A stretch of DNA of 64,000 bases from an uncultured Eubacteriales bacterium (GTDB taxonomy: Bacteria; Bacillota; Clostridia; Oscillospirales; Acutalibacteraceae): contig CAKSHI010000006.1 in the NCBI GenBank assembly GCA_934457115.1, positions 25,709-89,708 on the forward strand, written 5' to 3'. The notes under the pieces were generated by a model, which was not told where the DNA came from, did not search any database, and saw only the letters and a program-made list of their open reading frames with translations. The position numbers and the translations under genes were made by a program. Each line of letters begins with the position of its first letter. The first letter of the stretch is position 1. Shown here piece after piece: positions 59,401 through 64,000 of this stretch.

Positions 59401-59923
59401 ATTTAAAGCAAAAGTTATAGATAGGAATCAGACAATAATGTCGGAATTGCAAGGGTGCCTCTGGCCACAAATGATGGAAAAGGCGTTTGCAGCATATTTG
59501 GATAATTACAGAGATTTAAGAAATTTTAATAGTATTTATAGTAGTAGAGACAACTTTTTTGGAGACAAAAGACCATTTAAAGTTATACTTGGAAGATTTG
59601 CAGAGAGTTCGGGAGAAGATGTTAGACTAGGTGGGGATCCAAAGACACTATTTGAAAGAATACAAAGAAATTTACAAAATGGAATGCCTATGACATTTTC
59701 GACTAATTATAAATTAAACGACTTTGATGTAGATGAGGTTCAAAATCATCATTCCTATAGCCTGGTTGGTGCGGAGGAAAGAGAAGGAAGATACTACATA
59801 AATTTGCGAAACCCTTGGGGATATAACTGGGATAAAAATCATAATAAAAAGGATGCGGTAATAACAGTAGATTTGGAAGAAGCAATTAGGGCCGGATCGT
59901 GGATATCAAATTTTTATAAATAG
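56423..59923 (+). CDS. LRR_5 (BspA-like) solenoid fused to calpain-like cysteine protease, copy 2
   Basis: 1166 residues. The N-terminus (MFFNFNFLGSGKGKTG) is followed by DLGGIRVTAAQDFNDNILEN (about residues 31-52) and then about 35 LRR_5 repeats to roughly residue 900, interrupted by a polar insert (ETENSVKKSRNNSKN, near 615). The calpain-like domain has GDCWLLAALG with Cys940, HHSYSLVGAEE with His1110 and LRNPWGYN with Asn1130. No signal peptide, membrane segment, LPXTG or choline-binding module is visible. I choose ATG 56423, seven bases after AGGAGA, because copy 3 has the same binding site spacing; an ATG ten codons earlier overlaps the pseudogene end. The C-terminal half is nearly colinear with copy 3. 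One 273-bp super-repeat module (about 57880-58152) occurs singly here. Confidence 0.88.
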   Translation: MFFNFNFLGSGKGKTGFNMDNSDQVPYFDQTPDLGGIRVTAAQDFNDNILENAPRIGQEGETIGRNHILGLENASAIYINDGVIGIDKWAFSNYKNLREIRLPESLRVIEDCAFYGCEQLNGISLPKSLEKLGTYVFYDSGLWSVCFCGDIREIPESTFAECRQLNLVMHNSGVIEKIGKNAFSNCTNLTDTHFIMNVNELGENAFQGCENIGNIEFEGNITEIPDGAFKDCKCLSMELPCGIKRVGKEAFAGCTGLIDLSLPSTITEFGQRAFSGCTGLWEVDFHGEMPAIDGFIFEGCTKLYEVKLPRKLKRIGHGVFADCKNLTKVEFPETLEEIGQGAFSGCVYLRDINLPTGMRGVGSSAFYGCEGLKKIVLPKSIETIGADAFKDCKQLEDIKFEDGITMIPDFALRELDCVKQIELPQSVKVIGISSFRQCKSLEKVILNEGIERIGANAFCECQNLREIVFPESMREIGKDAFKNCENLTRVVLPKSIQVMEPGIFRDCKSLEKVEIEEGITKIPDITFWGCSGLKQIKLPESLEVIGQCAFSDCENLREIVFPKSMKEIGMGAFQKCLRLDKIVFQGDIERIGKSAFIVCGELLSNETENSVKKSRNNSKNPDGDAVPLNVQELGKSAFNNCKSLLNRPIKVIKKIEENAFVSCEDIREIELGDDITEVPEGAFKGCKNLSKVKVSENVRTIGKEAFFGCKKLSEAELPKEIDKIDDYAFAGCKKLSSIGKNADDNGKSVREVGEGAFFRCLELHTGFKDIEKLGKDSFFGCFSMRKVSFNDGIEEIPVRAFSDCASLTKVVFPKSVRKIGMLAFDNCSKLTSITFGNKNNIERIENYAFAGCRNLRHVKPELKPDIYATDAFKGCYKTDLDKSTESNHFNILDEQFFLDDREDKMVDAGPIIIEDKSEIPLFSEGGPKIEDIAQREMGDCWLLAALGSIVNFKPGFIKHIMTDNPENGTVSVKFQREIQGQFRTEVYTVKKSIFKAKVIDRNQTIMSELQGCLWPQMMEKAFAAYLDNYRDLRNFNSIYSSRDNFFGDKRPFKVILGRFAESSGEDVRLGGDPKTLFERIQRNLQNGMPMTFSTNYKLNDFDVDEVQNHHSYSLVGAEEREGRYYINLRNPWGYNWDKNHNKKDAVITVDLEEAIRAGSWISNFYK

Positions 59924-59961
59924 GAGAAATAATAGTTTTTTTAAATTGTAGGAGATTGATT

Positions 59962-62900
59962 ATGCAGAGTTTTTTAGGAAAAAGAGGAACAGAACAAGAA
60001 GGTAATAGGATACCTTTTGGAAATCTAAATGGTTTTGGACAAAGGGCGAATTTAGGCGGAATTAGGGTGAATGCGGCACATGATTTTAATGCGAATATGC
60101 TGGAGAATACATCCGTAGAAATAGGACGATTAGGATTTAATCTTACAGAAAATGATACTAAAAATTTATTGAACGTCAAAAAGGTGATTATAAGAGACGG
60201 AGTTACAGGTATAGAACCAAATGCCTTTGTCCATTGTCAAAATATTGAACAAATAGAACTTCCGGATAGTATAATTGAATTACCGAAGTGTGCCTTTATG
60301 GGTCATATGGGTCTAAGAAGAGTAAAATTATCAGGAAAAATGGAAAAAATAGCATTAAGTGCCTTTAATGGTTGTAAAAATCTAGAAAAAGTTGAAATTG
60401 GATACGGTACAACCGAAATTCTTGATGCTGCTTTTAGTGACTGCAAAAATTTAAAGCAAATAGAGTTGCCGGAGACGATAAAAAAGATAGGAGAAGCTGC
60501 TTTTAGATGCAGTGGTTTGGAGAGAATAATTTTACCTAGAAGTATAAAGGAAATAGGGAAAGGTGCTTTCTGTCGCTGTGAAAACTTAAAGGAAGCGGTA
60601 TTACCAGCGGGCATAGAGCAAGCGGGTATGTGTGTTTTTATGGAGTGCAAACAACTTGAAGAAGTAAGACTTGAACCCGGTATAACACAAATATTTCAGG
60701 GTATGTTCTTGCAATGCAGTAGATTAAAGAAAGTAGAACTACCTGAAACTATAGAAAAAATACAGAAGGGTGCATTTAAGGACTGCGTTGGTTTGGAAGA
60801 AATAGTGCTTCCCGGAAATATAAGTGTAATCGAAAGGGGGGTTTTTGAGAATTGTATAGGTTTAAAGAGAGCAGCACTCCCAAAAAGTATACAAATAATG
60901 GAGGTCGGCGTATTTAAGGACTGTAAAAATCTGTCGGAATTGGAGATTGAAGAAGGAACGACCCAAATATTTGATGCTACTTTTTGGGGATGTAGTGCTT
61001 TAAAGCAAATAAAATTGCCCGAATCCTTAGAAGTAATAGGGACAGTTGCTTTTGCAAATAGTGGTTTAGAGACAATAAATTTACCCGAGAAAGTAGTGAA
61101 GGTAGGAAAGTGTGCTTTTCAAAATTGTGAAGGTTTAAAGAGAGCAGCACTCCCAAAAAGTATACAGGTAATGGAAACTCATGTTTTTAATGTCTGTAAA
61201 AATCTGTCAGAGGTAGAGATTGAAGAAGGAATAACCCAAATATTTGATGCTACTTTTTATGGATGTAGTGCTTTAAAGCAAATAAAATTGCCTGAATCAT
61301 TAGAGGTAATAGGGATAGATGCTTTTGCAAACAGTGGTTTAGAGACAATAAACTTACCCAAGAAAGTGATGAAAATAGGTGAGTGTGCTTTTGATAATTG
61401 TGGAAATTTAACTAGAGCAGTACTCCCAAAAAGTATACAGGTAATGGGAGCTTGTGGTTTTAGGTATTGTAAAAATCTGTCAGAAGTAGAGATTGAAGAG
61501 GGAACGACCAAAATATTTAATGCTACTTTTGGTGGATGTAGTGGTTTAAAGCAAATAAAATTGCCTGAGTCCTTAGAGGCAATAGGGAATCTTGCTTTTG
61601 CAGGCAGTGGTTTAGAAACGATAGACTTACCCAAGAAAGTAAGAGAAATAGGAAAGTGTGCTTTTCAAGATTGTGTAAATTTAACCAGAGTAGAACTCCC
61701 AAAAAGTATAAAAGTAATGGAGCCCAGTATTTTTAGGAATTGTAAAAGTCTCGAGAAAGTAGAGATTGAGGAGGGAATCACCCAAATACCTGATGCTACC
61801 TTTTGGGGATGTGATGGTTTAAAGCAAATAGAATTACCTGAGTCCTTAGAAGTAATAGGAATTGCTGCTTTTTCAGATTGTAAAAATTTAATAGAGATAG
61901 TATTTCCTAAAAGTATGAAAGAAATAGGAAGGAATGCTTTTCAAAAGTGTTTAAGATTAGATAAAATAGTATTTGAGGGAGATATAGAAAAGATAGATGA
62001 ATCAGCCTTTATCGTTTGTGGAAGTTTATTATCGCATCAAACGGAGGATAGTGTAGAAAAAGCAGGAAATGATAGTAAAAATTCTGGTGGAGATGTAGTG
62101 CCTTTAAATGTACAAGAATTAGGGAGAAATGCTTTTCGGAGTTGCAACAGTTTATTAAACAGACCGATTAAGGTTATAAAAAAGATAGGGGAAAATGCAT
62201 TTATTAACTGCGAAGACATAAGAGAAATAGAGTTGGGGGATGATATAACCGAAGTACCTGATGGTGCATTTAAGGGATGTAAAAATTTATATAAAGTAAA
62301 AGTATCTGAAAATATAAGGACAATAGGAAAAGAAGCTTTCTTCGGCTGCGAAGAATTAAGTGAGTTAGAATTACCGAAGAAAATAGACAAAATAGACGAT
62401 TATGCCTTTGCCTGTTGCAATAACTTGTCTTCTATAGGAAAAAATACAGATGCTAAGGGGACAAGTGTAAGAGAAATAGGGAAAGATGCATTTTTTAGAT
62501 GCATTGAGTTAAATACCAACTTTAAAGATATAGAGAAATTAGGAAATGGTTCCTTTTATAGTTGCTTTTCTCTGAAAAAGGTATTTTTTAGTGATGGCAT
62601 AGAAGAGATACCTGGCCGTGCTTTTAAGAATTGTAAATCTTTAACTAAGGTAGTATTCCCGGAAAGTGTAAAGAGAATAGGAGCACTTGCTTTTGATAAC
62701 TGTATTAAATTAATATCAATAACATTTGGGAATAAGATAAAAAAAATAGAAAATTATGCTTTTGCTGAGTGTAGGAATTTAAAATATGTAAAACCGAAAT
62801 TAAAGCCTGATATTTATGCCGCTGATGCTTTTAAAGGTTGCTATGACACAGGTCTTGATAGATATACTGAATCTAGTAATTTTAATATATCAGATGAACA

Positions 62901-63705
62901 ATTCTTCTTTGGCAATAATATGATGATTCGTGAACGTCCAATAATGATAGAAGACAAGAGTGAGGTACCGCTATTTTCTGAAGGCGGACCTAAAATAGAG
63001 GATATTGCACAAGGAGAGATAGGTGACTGCTGGCTATTAGCGGCACTGGGATCTATGGCTAGTTTCAGACCGGATTTTCTAAAACATATAATGACTGATA
63101 ATCCTAAAGACGGTACTGTAAGCGTGCAACTTCAAAAAGAGATACAACCAGGGCAATTTAGGCCACAAGTATATACAGTTAAAAAATCCATGTTTAAAGC
63201 AAAAATTATAGATAAGGATGAGGCAGTAATGTCAAGATTGCAAGGATGCCTCTGGCCACAAATGATGGAAAAGGCGTTTTCAGCACATTTTGGTAGTGGC
63301 AAAGAGTCAATCAATTTTAATAATATTACTGGTGGCTGTTTTAGAGGACAAAAACCATTTAAAGATATGCTTGGAGAATGTGCAGAGAGTTCGGGAGGAT
63401 ATATTCGACTAAGTGGAGATCCAAAGACACTATTTGAAAGAATACAAAGAAATTTACAAAATGTGATGCCCATGACATTTTCGCTTGATTATAAATTAAA
63501 CGATTTTGATGGAGATAGGGTTCAAGAAGAGCATGCATATAGCCTGGTTGGTGCGGAAGAAAGGGAAGGAAGATACTACATAAAATTACGAAACCCTTGG
63601 GGACATAACTGGGATAAAAATCATAATGAAAAGGATGCGGTAATAACAGTAGATTTGGAGGAAGCCATTAGGGCTGGATCGTGGATATTAAATTTGTATA
63701 GATAG
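59962..63705 (+). CDS. LRR_5 (BspA-like) solenoid fused to calpain-like cysteine protease, copy 3
   Basis: 1247 residues, the longest copy. MQSFLGKRGTEQEGNRIPFG leads into NLGGIRVNAAHDFNANMLEN (about 36-57); about 39 LRR_5 repeats follow to roughly residue 985, including four tandem 91-residue super-repeats (60861-61952) and a polar insert (HQTEDSVEKAGNDSKN). The calpain-like domain has EIGDCWLLAALGS with Cys1023, EEHAYSLVGAEE with His1191 and KLRNPWGHN with Asn1211. The pattern matches the C2 family triad. ATG 59962 follows AGGAGAT; a TTG two codons earlier overlaps it. It begins 38 bases after copy 2 and is followed 38 bases later by a fourth copy with nearly identical 5' sequence, so the genes form one probable transcript. 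Confidence 0.88.
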   Translation: MQSFLGKRGTEQEGNRIPFGNLNGFGQRANLGGIRVNAAHDFNANMLENTSVEIGRLGFNLTENDTKNLLNVKKVIIRDGVTGIEPNAFVHCQNIEQIELPDSIIELPKCAFMGHMGLRRVKLSGKMEKIALSAFNGCKNLEKVEIGYGTTEILDAAFSDCKNLKQIELPETIKKIGEAAFRCSGLERIILPRSIKEIGKGAFCRCENLKEAVLPAGIEQAGMCVFMECKQLEEVRLEPGITQIFQGMFLQCSRLKKVELPETIEKIQKGAFKDCVGLEEIVLPGNISVIERGVFENCIGLKRAALPKSIQIMEVGVFKDCKNLSELEIEEGTTQIFDATFWGCSALKQIKLPESLEVIGTVAFANSGLETINLPEKVVKVGKCAFQNCEGLKRAALPKSIQVMETHVFNVCKNLSEVEIEEGITQIFDATFYGCSALKQIKLPESLEVIGIDAFANSGLETINLPKKVMKIGECAFDNCGNLTRAVLPKSIQVMGACGFRYCKNLSEVEIEEGTTKIFNATFGGCSGLKQIKLPESLEAIGNLAFAGSGLETIDLPKKVREIGKCAFQDCVNLTRVELPKSIKVMEPSIFRNCKSLEKVEIEEGITQIPDATFWGCDGLKQIELPESLEVIGIAAFSDCKNLIEIVFPKSMKEIGRNAFQKCLRLDKIVFEGDIEKIDESAFIVCGSLLSHQTEDSVEKAGNDSKNSGGDVVPLNVQELGRNAFRSCNSLLNRPIKVIKKIGENAFINCEDIREIELGDDITEVPDGAFKGCKNLYKVKVSENIRTIGKEAFFGCEELSELELPKKIDKIDDYAFACCNNLSSIGKNTDAKGTSVREIGKDAFFRCIELNTNFKDIEKLGNGSFYSCFSLKKVFFSDGIEEIPGRAFKNCKSLTKVVFPESVKRIGALAFDNCIKLISITFGNKIKKIENYAFAECRNLKYVKPKLKPDIYAADAFKGCYDTGLDRYTESSNFNISDEQFFFGNNMMIRERPIMIEDKSEVPLFSEGGPKIEDIAQGEIGDCWLLAALGSMASFRPDFLKHIMTDNPKDGTVSVQLQKEIQPGQFRPQVYTVKKSMFKAKIIDKDEAVMSRLQGCLWPQMMEKAFSAHFGSGKESINFNNITGGCFRGQKPFKDMLGECAESSGGYIRLSGDPKTLFERIQRNLQNVMPMTFSLDYKLNDFDGDRVQEEHAYSLVGAEEREGRYYIKLRNPWGHNWDKNHNEKDAVITVDLEEAIRAGSWILNLYR
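60861..61952 (+). repeat. 273-bp super-repeat, four copies, inside copy 3
   Basis: Equivalent positions at 60861, 61134, 61407 and 61680 are exactly 273 bases apart. Each unit encodes 91 residues, i.e. four LRR_5 repeats, with shared stretches such as LPKSIQVM, CKNLSEVEIEEG, LKQIKLPESLE and NSGLETINLPKK. The last unit is the most diverged and most like the single unit of copy 2. Confidence 0.9.
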
Positions 63706-63743
63706 AAGAAATAATAGGTTTTTTAAATTGTAGGAGATTGATT

Positions 63744-64000
63744 ATGCAGAGCTTTTTAGGAAAAAGAGGAACAGAACAAGAAGGTAATAGGATACCTTTT
63801 GGAAATCTAAATGGTTTTGGACAAAGGGCGAATTTAGGCGGAATTAGGGTGAATGCGGCACATGATTTTAATGCGAATATGCTGGAGAATACATCCGTAG
63901 AAATAGGACGATTAGGATTTAATCTTACAGAAAATGATACTAAAAATTTATTGAACGTCAAAAAGGTGATTATAAGAGACGGAGTTACAGGTATAGAACC
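63744..64000 (+). CDS. LRR_5/calpain-like protein, copy 4, N-terminal part, runs off window
   Basis: From ATG 63744 the 257 bases to the window edge match 59962-60218 of copy 3 with one synonymous change (AGT to AGC), so the first 85 residues are identical, including the NLGGIRV motif. The 26 or so bases before the ATG, including AGGAGAT, also match except for one base. Such identity implies a very recent duplication or gene conversion. The presence of a calpain domain in this copy is expected but not visible. Confidence 0.85.
   Translation, partial: MQSFLGKRGTEQEGNRIPFGNLNGFGQRANLGGIRVNAAHDFNANMLENTSVEIGRLGFNLTENDTKNLLNVKKVIIRDGVTGIE

Overview
The window is a low-GC, AT-rich chromosomal segment from a Bacillota bacterium, most probably a member of the Clostridia. 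The evidence is the gene order (infC-rpmI-rplT; plsX-rnc-radical SAM-smc-ftsY; rdgB-yhbY-nadD-yqeK-rsfS; gdpP-rplI-dnaB-tilS-hpt-ftsH), strong GGAGG-type ribosome binding sites, frequent TTG/GTG starts and an AUU-initiated infC. I cannot assign a genus. No phage, insertion sequence or CRISPR array is visible.

Region by region: 1-2.9 kb has the 5' part of a GH25 lysozyme gene (minus strand), then the infC-rpmI-rplT translation operon with an attenuator-type leader, a nucleoside phosphorylase remnant and a TrmH-type rRNA methyltransferase. 2.9-20.8 kb is a long co-oriented housekeeping run (dprA, topA, trmFO, plsX, rnc, smc, ftsY, rdgB, yhbY, nadD, yqeK, rsfS, leuS, an Fe-type alcohol dehydrogenase) in which most genes overlap or abut. 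21-25.7 kb has glmS, tmcAL and a minus-strand pncC-like/alpha-beta hydrolase pair. 26.2-29 kb is an accessory island: a 642-residue protein with a permuted papain-like (PPPDE/LRAT-like) cysteine hydrolase signature, and two minus-strand membrane protein genes separated by a hairpin that covers a ribosome binding site. 29.4-45.5 kb is housekeeping again: RNase J, GdpP, L9, DnaB, TilS, Hpt, FtsH, a LiaF-like protein, a divergent ParE/ParC-like pair, a DUF368 (PopT-type) membrane protein and ComEA. 45.6-49.4 kb is a minus-strand asd-dapA-dapB-ACT-tdk run. 49.6-51.8 kb is the queA-tgt pair for queuosine.

The last 12 kb (about 52.4 kb to the end) is the unusual part: an XRE regulator, a small protein made of 30-residue GGI repeats, a tRNA-Ser(CGA), then a tandem array of very large proteins. 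Each joins a BspA/TpLRR-type leucine-rich repeat solenoid (LRR_5, about 20 to 40 repeats) to a C-terminal calpain-like (family C2) cysteine protease domain with an intact Cys/His/Asn triad. There are three complete genes, one internally deleted pseudogene between the first two, and a fourth copy running off the window whose first 257 bases match the third gene at all but one base. None has a recognisable Sec signal peptide. Two members share an N-terminal LGGIRV signature that resembles the GGIP motif of the small repeat protein. A near-identical 29-bp promoter lies before the small repeat gene and before the array.

The array grows by duplication at several scales: whole genes (3.8 kb), a 273-bp super-repeat inside one gene, and 90-bp repeats in the small gene. 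I read it as a diversifying family of recognition-plus-protease proteins, possibly effectors or surface/host-interaction factors, with the papain-like protein at 26-28 kb as a possible functional relative. Substrate, secretion route and biological role are not shown by the sequence.
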